A program made the translations under genes and the position numbers. Source: Acidimicrobiales bacterium (lineage in GTDB: Bacteria; Actinomycetota; Acidimicrobiia; Acidimicrobiales; JANYDT01). From it: DNA of 8,683 nt. The DNA lies in NCBI GenBank assembly GCA_025358985.1, contig JANYHQ010000047.1, positions 1-8,683 on the forward strand, given 5' to 3'. The notes beneath the pieces are model-generated. The model saw only the letters and a list, made by a program, of their open reading frames with translations, made no database searches and was not told where the DNA came from. This document shows positions 1 through 6,183 of the stretch, piece after piece (position 1 is the stretch's first letter; every line of letters starts with the position of its first letter).

Positions 1-626
1 TCTTCGGTGACGAGGTACAGCAGAGCGGCGGCGCCGAAGGCAAGTACCGCGGCCAGGGTGGCGTGCGATGCGCCTCCGAGGACACTCGCGCCGCCGACGG
101 CCCCGACGGCGATGGCGAGCGAAGCGGCGATCGGCACGCCGATCGCGACCGCTGTCTTCAGCGACCGGTCGACCAGTTCGGCGGTCAACGACAACCCGAG
201 GAAGAGCACCTCGAGCGTCAACGCGATCGTGAGCGTGCGACCCTGCCCTTCGCCGAGCGCGGCACCCATACCGACGAGGAGGCCGTCGATCAACAGATCG
301 ATGACGATCGCTGCCAACATCGCCTTCGGTAAGCCGGTACGACCGGCATCGGACTTCTCGGCGCGTCGTTCGTACGCGCCGAGCGCAACGACCGTCGCGA
401 CGCCGATCGTGAAGCCGATCAGCACGGCACGCAACGAGTGCTGATCGCGCAGGCTCGGCAACACCTCGCCCGCTACCGCGGCGAACACCACGCCACCCGC
501 GAAATGCTGCACGAGACCGGTCGTGTGGTCGCTCAGCCGCCGAACCGCAGCAACCACGGCACCGATAGCGGCTGCGCCGATCGGGAACAGCACAAGCCGT
601 GCCGCGTCTGCGACGGCGCCGCTCAC
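1..626 (-). CDS. ZIP-family metal transporter, divergent (3' end beyond window)
   Basis: Reading the minus strand from a GTG at 626 gives 208 residues with no stop before the window edge, so the C-terminus is missing. The protein is strongly hydrophobic, with about six membrane segments visible. The second (HFAGGVVFAAVAGEVLP) and the third (GFTIGV) resemble TM2 and TM3 of ZIP transporters, which move Zn2+ and related divalent metals across the membrane. The usual TM4 His-Asn-x-x-Asp/Glu-Gly motif reads IDLLIDG here, and the usual TM5 His-Glu pair reads LEVLF. Acidic residues are kept but the metal-binding histidines are lost. The GTG overlaps the ATPase stop (GTGA), so this start is chosen on coupling; no strong ribosome binding site is visible. 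It is the third gene of the metal operon. Direction of transport and metal cannot be told from sequence. It could also be a related but distinct membrane family. Confidence 0.72.
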   Translation of the reverse strand, partial: MSGAVADAARLVLFPIGAAAIGAVVAAVRRLSDHTTGLVQHFAGGVVFAAVAGEVLPSLRDQHSLRAVLIGFTIGVATVVALGAYERRAEKSDAGRTGLPKAMLAAIVIDLLIDGLLVGMGAALGEGQGRTLTIALTLEVLFLGLSLTAELVDRSLKTAVAIGVPIAASLAIAVGAVGGASVLGGASHATLAAVLAFGAAALLYLVTE

Positions 627-2917
627 GACCGGTCGTCGAGTCGGATCGAGACCTTCCGCGACGGACGGTCGTGGGACGGACGGCGTAACAACCGAAGCCC
701 GTTCGCGATCACGACAAGGCTGGCACCCATGTCGGCGAGCACGGCGATCCACAGCGACGCGGTGCCGGCCAACGTGAGCGTGAAGAACACGATCTTCACG
801 CCGATCGCTACCGCGATGTTCTGCCACAGCACATGTGATGTGTGGGCCGAGATCCGGATCGTTTCGGCGATCTTGCGCGGGTCGTCGTCCATGAGCGCGA
901 TGTCGGCCGTTTCGATCGCCGTGTCGGTCCCCGCCGCTCCCATCGCAATACCGAGCGTTGCCTTGGCAAGCGCAGGCGCGTCGTTGACCCCGTCGCCGAT
1001 CATCGCAACCGGTCCACGGGCGGCCAGCTCAGCAACAATCGCCAGCTTGTCGTCCGGGAGCAGGTCACCTCGGGCGTCGTCGATACCGACCTGTCGAGCC
1101 ACCGCCGTCGCCGTGCGCTGGTTGTCACCAGTAAGCATCACCGTGGTGACACCGAGGCGTTTCAGATCGGCAATCGCCTGACGAGATTCCGGTCGAATGG
1201 TATCGGCCACGGCGAGCACCGCGAGCGGCCGGTCGCGGGTCATCAGCACGACCGCAGTCTTTGCGTCGTTCTCGAAGCGTTGCAGGACCTGCTCCAGGTC
1301 GGGGTTGCACACCCCGGTCTCTTCCGCGAAGCGATGGTTGCCGACGAGGAATGTCGTTGCGTCGATGGTGCCTTCCACGCCTCGGCCGTGTACGGCTTCG
1401 AACCCTTCAACCGTGTCGAGCGGACCGGTATGCGCGCTGACGATGGCGTGGGCGACCGGATGTTCCGAGCGGCTTTCAAGTGACGCGGCGATGCGCAACA
1501 CCTCCTCGCGGGTCATGTCGGTGAGCAGTTCCAGGTCGGTGAGCTCAGGCTTGCCGTGAGTGAGGGTTCCGGTCTTGTCGAGGGCGACCGTTCGCAGTTT
1601 GCGGGCCTGTTCGAGGTGCAGCCCGCCCTTGATCAAGATCCCGCGACGTGCCGCCCCACCGAGCCCGGACACGACCGTGACCGGTGTCGAGATGACCAGC
1701 GCACACGGGCACGCCAGTACCAGCAACACCAGCGCCTTGTACAGCCAGTCATGCCAACTGCCGTGCCCGAGCAGCGACGGGAGTACCGCGACGGCGATCG
1801 CCATCACGAACACGACCGGTGTATACACGGCTGCGAATCGGTCAATAAAGCGTTGCGCCGGTGCCTTTTCGGCTTGGGCTTCCTGGATCGAACGGGCGAT
1901 CCGGTCGAGTGTTCCTTCGCCCTTTGCTGCGGTGACGGTGAACTCGAGCGTGCCCCGTTCGTTGATCGTCCCCGCAAACACCACTGAGCCGGGTTCCTTC
2001 ACCACCGGGATCGATTCGCCGGTGATCGGGGCCTGGTTCACGTTCGACTTACCCGACGACACCACACCATCGAGGGCGATTCGCTCACCCGGCCGAACGA
2101 GCAGCACCGCGCCGAGGTCGACGTCGCCGGCCGGTGTCTCAACCCATGTCCCGTCGGAAGCGCGGACATGCGCAGTTTCGGGAGCCAACGCCACCAAGGA
2201 CCTGATTGCGTTTCGGGCCCGTTCCAAACTCAACGCCTCGATCAGCTCCGCGACCCCGAACAGCCAAATCACCACCGCAGCTTCGGGCCACTGACCGATC
2301 GCCACCGCCCCGATCGCCGCAACCGACATCAACAAGTTCATCGTCAAACGACGAGCCCGTAACGCCTGGAACCCCTTGCGCAACGTGTCACGACCACCCA
2401 ACCCGATCGCCGCCGCCGCCATCAGCGCCACAACAACCGAGTGTTCCTTCGCGCCGCCGATCACCGCAGCCTCGGAACCGACAGCCAACAAACCAGCGAT
2501 GCCCGTCACCACCAACGTGCGACGCGCCAGCCCGGGACGGTCGACCGGCGAACCTGCAGGCGGTGCCTCGATCAAGCGAGGACGCATCCCCACGCCCCGG
2601 ATAGCGGCCTCGATCGGTACCGGCGAAGCCAAGTCGTGGGTCACCCGAACACGCCGTGCGACGAGATCGAACTCCAACGACCGGACCCCGACCAACGGTG
2701 TCAACACACGGCGAAGGTCGTTCTCCTCGGTGGCGCAATCAAGCTCCTCGACCCGGAACACCGACACGGAACCCGACCCCACCCGAGTCGCCGTGCCCGA
2801 TCTCTCCTCTGGGAGTGACACCGACATCGTCGGCGCCACGCAACACGGATCGTCGACGGCCTCAGCCGGGTGCGAGTGCGGAGCTGCCGTGGTGTGACTG
2901 TGGGATTCAGCGGGCAC
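623..2917 (-). CDS. P1B-2-type heavy-metal (Zn/Cd/Pb) translocating P-type ATPase
   Basis: This is a complete ATP-driven exporter of soft divalent metals, 764 residues from a GTG at 2917. The first 30 residues hold four His and a Cys pair. A single metal-binding domain follows, with LDCATEE near residues 59-65; it keeps one Cys of the usual Cys-x-x-Cys pair. Then come the actuator TGES, the membrane ion site CPC (LACPCALVIS), the phosphorylated Asp in DKTGTLT, the HP motif (SEHPVAHAI) and GDGVNDAP. The Lys in the seventh helix (AIGVKIVFF) and the Asp in the eighth (LADMGAS) are the family marks of Zn/Cd/Pb pumps, as in ZntA. The chosen GTG overlaps the end of the repressor gene by 11 bp. An ATG at 3013 would lengthen the protein by 32 residues inside the repressor frame, and an ATG at 2827 would lose the His/Cys-rich start. 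None has a clear ribosome binding site. Confidence 0.95.
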   Translation of the reverse strand: MPAESHSHTTAAPHSHPAEAVDDPCCVAPTMSVSLPEERSGTATRVGSGSVSVFRVEELDCATEENDLRRVLTPLVGVRSLEFDLVARRVRVTHDLASPVPIEAAIRGVGMRPRLIEAPPAGSPVDRPGLARRTLVVTGIAGLLAVGSEAAVIGGAKEHSVVVALMAAAAIGLGGRDTLRKGFQALRARRLTMNLLMSVAAIGAVAIGQWPEAAVVIWLFGVAELIEALSLERARNAIRSLVALAPETAHVRASDGTWVETPAGDVDLGAVLLVRPGERIALDGVVSSGKSNVNQAPITGESIPVVKEPGSVVFAGTINERGTLEFTVTAAKGEGTLDRIARSIQEAQAEKAPAQRFIDRFAAVYTPVVFVMAIAVAVLPSLLGHGSWHDWLYKALVLLVLACPCALVISTPVTVVSGLGGAARRGILIKGGLHLEQARKLRTVALDKTGTLTHGKPELTDLELLTDMTREEVLRIAASLESRSEHPVAHAIVSAHTGPLDTVEGFEAVHGRGVEGTIDATTFLVGNHRFAEETGVCNPDLEQVLQRFENDAKTAVVLMTRDRPLAVLAVADTIRPESRQAIADLKRLGVTTVMLTGDNQRTATAVARQVGIDDARGDLLPDDKLAIVAELAARGPVAMIGDGVNDAPALAKATLGIAMGAAGTDTAIETADIALMDDDPRKIAETIRISAHTSHVLWQNIAVAIGVKIVFFTLTLAGTASLWIAVLADMGASLVVIANGLRLLRRPSHDRPSRKVSIRLDDRS

Positions 2918-3386
2918 GACGTGCCGTCCGCTGACTCGGTACGGCAGTAGCCGGCGCTCGACCGTCACGGCGGGCAGTTCCCGTCGACGGGTCCGTGGCG
3001 GTATGACCGACATGGTCTGCGGACAGATCGAGCAGCATCCGCACATGCGCGTCGGCAAGGCGATAGTGGATCCGTCGACCGTCACGCCGGGTACGCACCA
3101 CGTCAGAGGCCCGCAACAATCGCATCGCCTGCGACACCACATTCTCGCCCACCCCGACCACTTCGGCCAGATCACACACACACAACTCACCGCCCGCCAG
3201 CAACGCATGCAGAATCGCCACCCGGGTCGGATCACCGAGCAGCCGAAACAGCTCGGCCGTCTCCACCCGCGCCCGTTGATCCGGGAGCCGATCCCGCAAC
3301 GCGTCCAACGACACCGGCGACGGCGTCTCGCACGGCAACGCACACCCATCAAGACCCACGACTGCAACCACGTCACGTTTGACCAT
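2907..3386 (-). CDS. ArsR/SmtB-family metal-sensing repressor, CadC-like
   Basis: This 159-residue winged-helix protein starts at an ATG at 3386. FRLLGDPTRVAILHALL and the recognition region VVSQAMRLLRASDVV are typical of ArsR/SmtB dimeric repressors, which leave DNA on binding metal. Two metal sites known in the family are visible. Cys69 and Cys71 in ELCVCD, with Cys15 and Cys19 in an N-terminal Cys-x3-Cys, match the alpha3N site of CadC (Cd/Pb/Zn). Asp112, His114, His125 and His128 match the alpha5 zinc site of SmtB (Asp-x-His, then His-x2-Glu/His). Having both suggests sensing of Zn, Cd or Pb; the family also includes copper-, arsenic- and nickel-responsive members. An Arg-rich tail of about 30 residues follows the alpha5 site, and the ATPase start lies inside its last codons. 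It is the first gene of the operon and probably autoregulated through the palindrome just upstream. Confidence 0.93.
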   Translation of the reverse strand: MVKRDVVAVVGLDGCALPCETPSPVSLDALRDRLPDQRARVETAELFRLLGDPTRVAILHALLAGGELCVCDLAEVVGVGENVVSQAMRLLRASDVVRTRRDGRRIHYRLADAHVRMLLDLSADHVGHTATDPSTGTARRDGRAPATAVPSQRTARRAR

Positions 3387-3393
3387 CAACCCA

Positions 3394-3399
3394 GCATAT
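3394..3399 (-). promoter_or_regulatory. Possible -10 element of the metal operon (leaderless transcript)
   Basis: On the minus strand TATGCT (4 of 6 matches to the consensus) lies 7 nt before the repressor ATG, so transcription would begin at or next to the start codon, as is common in Actinomycetota. No good -35 is seen; at 17-bp spacing the hexamer is CTTTCA. The element overlaps one end of the palindrome, so a bound repressor would block it. This is weak evidence on its own. Confidence 0.3.
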
Positions 3400-3418
3400 C
3401 TGCAAAGATGCACAGATG
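3395..3418. promoter_or_regulatory. Imperfect 24-bp palindrome, probable repressor operator
   Basis: The plus strand reads CATATCTGCAAA then GATGCACAGATG. The two 12-base halves are inverted copies at 8 of 12 positions: CAT, the single T two bases on, and TGCA on each side of a 4-bp centre, with TGCA all conserved. It lies 8 bp upstream of the repressor ATG. ArsR/SmtB repressors bind imperfect 12-2-12-type palindromes of about this size over their own promoters, so an autoregulatory operator is inferred. Confidence 0.55.
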
Positions 3419-3428
3419 AAAGCACGAG

Positions 3429-3892
3429 ATGCAATGCGGCGGCTCCTCCTACAACTGGGTTAGGACGGGTGACGCAATGAGTGCCGACGGCGTCGCAGCC
3501 GACGCCGTACCGATGTCCTACATCCCCGACAGTTTCGCCGACGCCCACCACGATAAAGCAGTCGAGGTTCCCGCATACATCACCGCCCCGAACAGCGACG
3601 TCCCCGGCATGACCCGACAATTTGCCAACGAGATCGTCATCTTCCAACGATGGGAAATCGGAATTATGGAAACCGTGCTCGATACCTGGGGCATCGAGCG
3701 CGGCAACACCACCACCGCCATGGGATAGATGGGCATGCCCGGCCCACTCGCAAACATGCCCGGCTACCAGAGCCCTGCCCCCTCCCTCGAAAAGCTGGCC
3801 GCTGCCACCACGGGCAAATAACTCACCCACTGTTCTTGACGATGCTGCGAGAACACCACGCCGGAGGCGTCATCATGGCCGAAGCAATCTGA
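3429..3892 (+). pseudogene. DUF305-family protein, disrupted
   Basis: DUF305 proteins are small His/Met-rich, often exported helical proteins, frequently found near copper or other metal-resistance genes; their role is unsettled. In the first frame (3429-3725) one reads FADAHHDKAVEV, then EIVIFQRWEIGIMETVLDTWG, matching the family's first HHxxAVEM helix pair. A TAG at 3726-3728 follows AMG, and the same frame resumes with MGMPGPLANMPGY up to a TAA at about 3821. The family commonly has a Met-Gly-Trp-Met run here, so the TAG looks like a TGG changed by one base. A second frame then supplies the second histidine pair (FLTMLREHHAGGVIMAEAI) and stops at 3892, losing roughly the last 40-50 residues. 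The true start is unclear. An ATG at 3416 opens MKARDAMRRLLLQLG, perhaps a signal-peptide remnant in another frame, and lies within the palindrome. Confidence 0.72.
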
Positions 3893-3932
3893 TGTTTACG
3901 CGGTCGCCGACGGAACCCACCTGTGTTGCTGC

Positions 3933-4378
3933 TTAGGCACCCATAATCACGGCGAGTCGGATCACCTGTGCCCAGGTCGTGTCGGATTCGTCGGTGTTTT
4001 CTTCGTATAGTCGGGTGGCTTCGTTGATTTTGATTCGCATGCGACGTTCGAAGCAAAGGTCAGATGCCCAGTGGAAGGCACCGGGGCGGCTGGCATCGAA
4101 TGGTGGTGTGCGTACGAGGGACAAGGCCGCCTTGATGAGTGAGGCTCGACCCTGTGGTTGTTCGGTGTCGGCGAGGGCACCGATAATGAACCGGTCGGGA
4201 ACGTAGCGGAGCTGGTAAGCGCGCTGAATATTTGTCCGCTTCGGGCTGGTATGCGGAAGGGGCAAACCAACAGCGCGTACCAACAACACGGGAGTCCAAC
4301 CACGAGTAGCCCAGCCTCGACGAGCGGGCCAGCCACGACGGCGAGTCGGGGTTTAGGTGTAGTTGTAGTGGTAGTCAA
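3933..4378 (-). pseudogene. Relic of a Tad-cluster membrane protein (frameshifted)
   Basis: From a TTG at 4378, 18 nt past the TadG-like stop, the frame gives a Thr-rich start and a hydrophobic helix (LVEAGLLVVGLPCCWYALLV). Near 4270-4290 the recognisable sequence moves to another frame, running VGLPLPHTSP, then IQRAYQLRYVPDRFIIGALA, and ending at 3933. Together these resemble the N-terminal part of large actinobacterial proteins (LysM or transcriptional-activator-domain type) that often follow TadE/TadG genes, where a hydrophobic helix is followed by a 'GNPLP' stretch and a helix of the 'LFLGALT' kind. That match is from memory and is moderate. The remaining 70 residues, hydrophilic with several Arg and Glu, are not recognised. 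The frame switch needs one added or two removed bases. Alternatively 3933-4289 (118 residues from a GTG) is a separate small hypothetical gene. Confidence 0.45.
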
Positions 4379-4396
4379 CGTTACGGGTCCCCGGGG

Positions 4397-4796
4397 TTAC
4401 GGATGTTGGGTGAGTTCAGCAGTGGCGGTCCCGGTAACGGTTCGGGTACCGAGACCAGTGAACGCCAGCAGGGTGAGGGGGACGTCATCACGGATCTCGA
4501 CGCGTACTACGCCACCGTTGATGGAGATGGTGGCGTCGGTGATGGCGTAACCCAGACGGGTGATGGTTTCGGCGACGACGTTGGTAGCGGTGACGGTGTC
4601 AAGGGTAACGGTGCTGCCGGTCTCGAACCGCGACACGTCAAGTTCTTGTGACGCGGTACGCGCCGCGGCTGCGGCGGTGTTGTCCCCCGTCGACCACCAG
4701 CCCCGACGCAGCGACAACGGCGATCACGAGAACCACCATGGTGACCATCACCACACCCGTTTCCCGGTTACCAGGCGGGTTGCGGTGCGGGTTCAT
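4397..4796 (-). pseudogene. TadG-like pilus-assembly protein, broken by one frameshift
   Basis: The gene starts at an ATG at 4796 whose ATGA overlaps the stop of the preceding TadE-like gene. The first frame reads NRETGVVMVTMVVLVIAV, then VAASGLVVDGG: the single N-terminal membrane helix and 'VDGG' exit typical of TadE/TadG-type pseudopilin-like proteins. The sequence then runs out of frame. The next frame begins with DNTAAAAARTASQELDV and ends with VTGTATAELTQHP at a TAA at 4397, matching the expected 'AARQAQ' helix and the beta-rich tail of the family. The switch falls at a run of five G (minus strand; CCCCC on plus at 4684-4688). Removing one G restores a single 132-residue protein. In the cell such proteins sit in the membrane and help Flp pilus assembly. 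Confidence 0.68.
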
Positions 4797-5255
4797 GAGT
4801 TCACTCTCCGGGACCGCCACGTATCGACCGTTTCGATGGCGGTAGCAGTGAACGTTTTGGTGCACGCGATACCGAGGAGGCCGAGGTCTTCGGTAGGGAT
4901 GGTGCACGTGACACGCAGTTCAATGACACCGGAGTCGAAGTCTCGGGTACTCCGTCGTCTTGGGCGATGGCTGAGTAGTCGACCGGGCGGTGCGTGCAGT
5001 ATCGGGCTCGGCCCCCCAGGTTGTCGGTGAGCGACTGTTTGAGGGCGGTGGCGGCATCATCGCGGGTGACAGCAATCGTCGCCGCCCGAGCAGCGTCACG
5101 GGCCGCTTGTTGCACGTTGAGAGGGTGACGGTGACCCGACCGCAAAACACCACGAACAGCATCAACTCAGCCAGCACAGGAACCAATGCCACCAACGGTA
5201 AGGTCGAGGTACCCCGCTCCACGGTGCCACGATGATCATAGGTGTATACGGTCAT
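4793..5255 (-). pseudogene. TadE-like pilus protein, broken by two frameshifts
   Basis: The ATG at 5255 overlaps the stop of the preceding ORF (ATGA). Frame one gives RGTVERGTSTLPLVALVPV and the hydrophobic LAELMLFVVFCGRVTV, the usual TadE N-terminus (short hydrophilic stretch, Glu, one membrane helix). Frame two picks up LNVQQAARDAARAATIA, the classic helix after the TadE membrane segment, and runs to about AIAQDDGVP. Frame three gives DFDSGVIELRVTCTIP, then TEDLGLLG and KTFTATAIETVDTWR, a normal TadE C-terminus, and stops at 4793 overlapping the TadG-like ATG. The first switch falls at a CTCTC at 5119-5123 (loss of one TC would restore it); the second lies near 4941-4951 (one base missing). 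Corrected, the protein would be about 153-154 residues. Confidence 0.68.
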
Positions 5256-5509
5256 TGGCCCTGGCTACGGAACAGTTCGAGTGGTCCGCTGGCGGTCCCG
5301 GTGATCGTCCACGTCAAATTGGGGAACGCCGCCGGGACATGGCCGCGGACGGTCACCGTGATCCTGTCCCCAGTCGGTCGGCTGGACGTGACGACGAGTT
5401 GGTCAACGAAACCGGCTTTGGCACGTGCGTTCGTCTCCGCGACCGGTTCAGGGGGTCGGGTGGGGTTCGTTTGGGTGTATGGGAGCCCGCCTTGGGCGGC
5501 TGCAGTCAA
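5252..5509 (-). pseudogene. TadE-like protein, N-terminally truncated
   Basis: The open frame gives 85 residues from a TTG at 5509. LTAAAQGGLP, VDQLVVTSSRPTGDRITVTV and FPNLTWTITGTASGPLELFR resemble the C-terminal half of TadE-like pilus proteins, whose tail is a run of beta strands ending in a T-A-T/G-P-v-x-x-F/Y-R motif. No membrane helix or signal-like N-terminus is found in any minus frame before it, and an in-frame TGA lies a few codons upstream of YQAALTAAA. The gene has therefore lost its 5' half by deletion or frameshift. The stop overlaps the next gene's ATG (ATGA), as in an intact tad operon. A short functional protein is possible but unlikely without the membrane anchor. Confidence 0.5.
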
Positions 5510-5983
5510 CGCTGCTTGGTAAACGCATCGTCATCCCAACCACCGGTATCGAGGCCCTTCTCCGAGGAGACACGCCCGGATCAGTCTGAGACCGCAGTCC
5601 AATGTGGTTTGAAGCCACAAGTCGACGCATCGGCGGTTTCGAGAGTCGTCGACAAGCTTGGTAGGTCATCGTGGACTGACCAGCCCGGAGCCGCGCTCTC
5701 GTAGGCGGTGATCCGCTTACGCGCGCTTGGTCGTGTAATCACGCATTGCGTCAAGACTGTCGGCATATGAACAGCCGCCGAGTAGTTGAGGAACTGTCGT
5801 ACTCGACGCACACGGACCGGCGGAATTCCCTAACACGCAACCCGCCGACCATCTCCGTACAGCGCTAGGCCGTCCGAGACGTCCGGTGACACCTGGGAAT
5901 TCTGTGCACTTGGTGTGCACTTGGAGCCCGATTCGCTTGTCCTCGATTCTGGGGAAACATGACCTGACCTGGGTAAACTTGGG
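5510..5983. other. 474-bp stretch without a recognisable gene
   Basis: All six frames are interrupted or give only short, unrecognised peptides. The minus frame at 5581-5811 (77 codons) has no known motif, and no integrase or transposase core is visible. The stretch lies between the truncated TadE-like ORF and the 3' end of tRNA-Val, where an integrase or the 5' part of the tad cluster would be expected. It contains a tandem 11-bp repeat at 5903-5924 and two inverted 8-bp copies of GAATTCCC at 5823-5830 and 5895-5902. Confidence 0.5.
5903..5924. repeat. Perfect tandem duplication of an 11-bp unit
   Basis: TGTGCACTTGG occurs twice with no gap (5903-5913 and 5914-5924). Each unit contains the palindrome GTGCAC, so the pair also forms two GTGCAC sites separated by 5 bp. 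It lies about 60 bp beyond the 3' end of tRNA-Val. Role unknown; a recombinase arm site or a regulator site is conceivable. Confidence 0.7.
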
Positions 5984-6056
5984 TGGGCGATACTGGACTC
6001 GAACCAGCGACCCCCGCCGTGTGAAGGCGGTGCTCTACCAACTGAGCTAACCGCCC
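5984..6056 (-). tRNA. tRNA-Val, anticodon CAC
   Basis: The minus strand folds into a normal 73-nt cloverleaf. The acceptor GGGCGGT pairs with ATCGCCC (one G-U pair). The D arm is in TAGCTCAGTTGGTAGAGCA. The anticodon stem CCGCC/GGCGG encloses the loop TTCACAC with anticodon CAC (valine, codon GUG), and the T arm contains GGTTCGAGTCC. The discriminator base is A, and the next bases are CCC, so the 3' CCA is not encoded. Its 3' end faces the decayed tad region, the side on which tRNA-targeting elements insert. Confidence 0.95.
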
Positions 6057-6128
6057 GAGCCCGAAAAAGGTACCAGACGCAAGCGCCATGGGCAGGATCG
6101 CCCGGCCCGCTGAGTGCGGTGCTCTGCT

Positions 6129-6142
6129 GTGCAACGATGCAC
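6129..6142. promoter_or_regulatory. Small inverted repeat GTGCA-ACGA-TGCAC
   Basis: A perfect 5-bp inverted repeat with a 4-bp centre lies 41 bp upstream of the small helical-protein gene. Its core TGCAACGATGCA differs at one base from TGCAAAGATGCA in the metal-operon palindrome, but the outer flanks do not match. It could be a regulator half-site or chance. Confidence 0.25.
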
Positions 6143-6170
6143 GTGGTACCTGCGCATGCAGGGCCGGACC

Positions 6171-6176
6171 AAGGAG
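6171..6176 (+). promoter_or_regulatory. Ribosome binding site that fixes the start at 6184
   Basis: AAGGAG lies 7 nt before the ATG at 6184. It decides against an earlier in-frame ATG at 6088, whose product would begin with an unrelated, low-quality stretch. Confidence 0.8.
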
Positions 6177-6183
6177 CATCAAC

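Noticed and set aside
438..2897. Several long plus-strand open frames opposite the ATPase
   Set aside because: They are low-complexity Arg/Pro/Ser shadows of high-GC coding DNA and lack any recognisable domain.
3014..3376. Extension of the ATPase frame to 3376
   Set aside because: The extra residues are the repressor gene read out of frame, rich in Arg, Cys and Trp, with no metal-domain logic.
3387..3830. Upstream extension of the repressor frame
   Set aside because: It is antisense to the DUF305 relic, has no family similarity, and the ATG at 3386 gives a normal-length repressor.
5581..5811. Minus-strand frame of 77 codons considered as an integrase remnant
   Set aside because: No recombinase catalytic Arg/His/Tyr motif is present and it resembles nothing I know.
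5823..5902. Inverted 8-bp copies of GAATTCCC
   Set aside because: The arms are short, 64 bp apart, and each contains a self-palindrome, so chance is likely.
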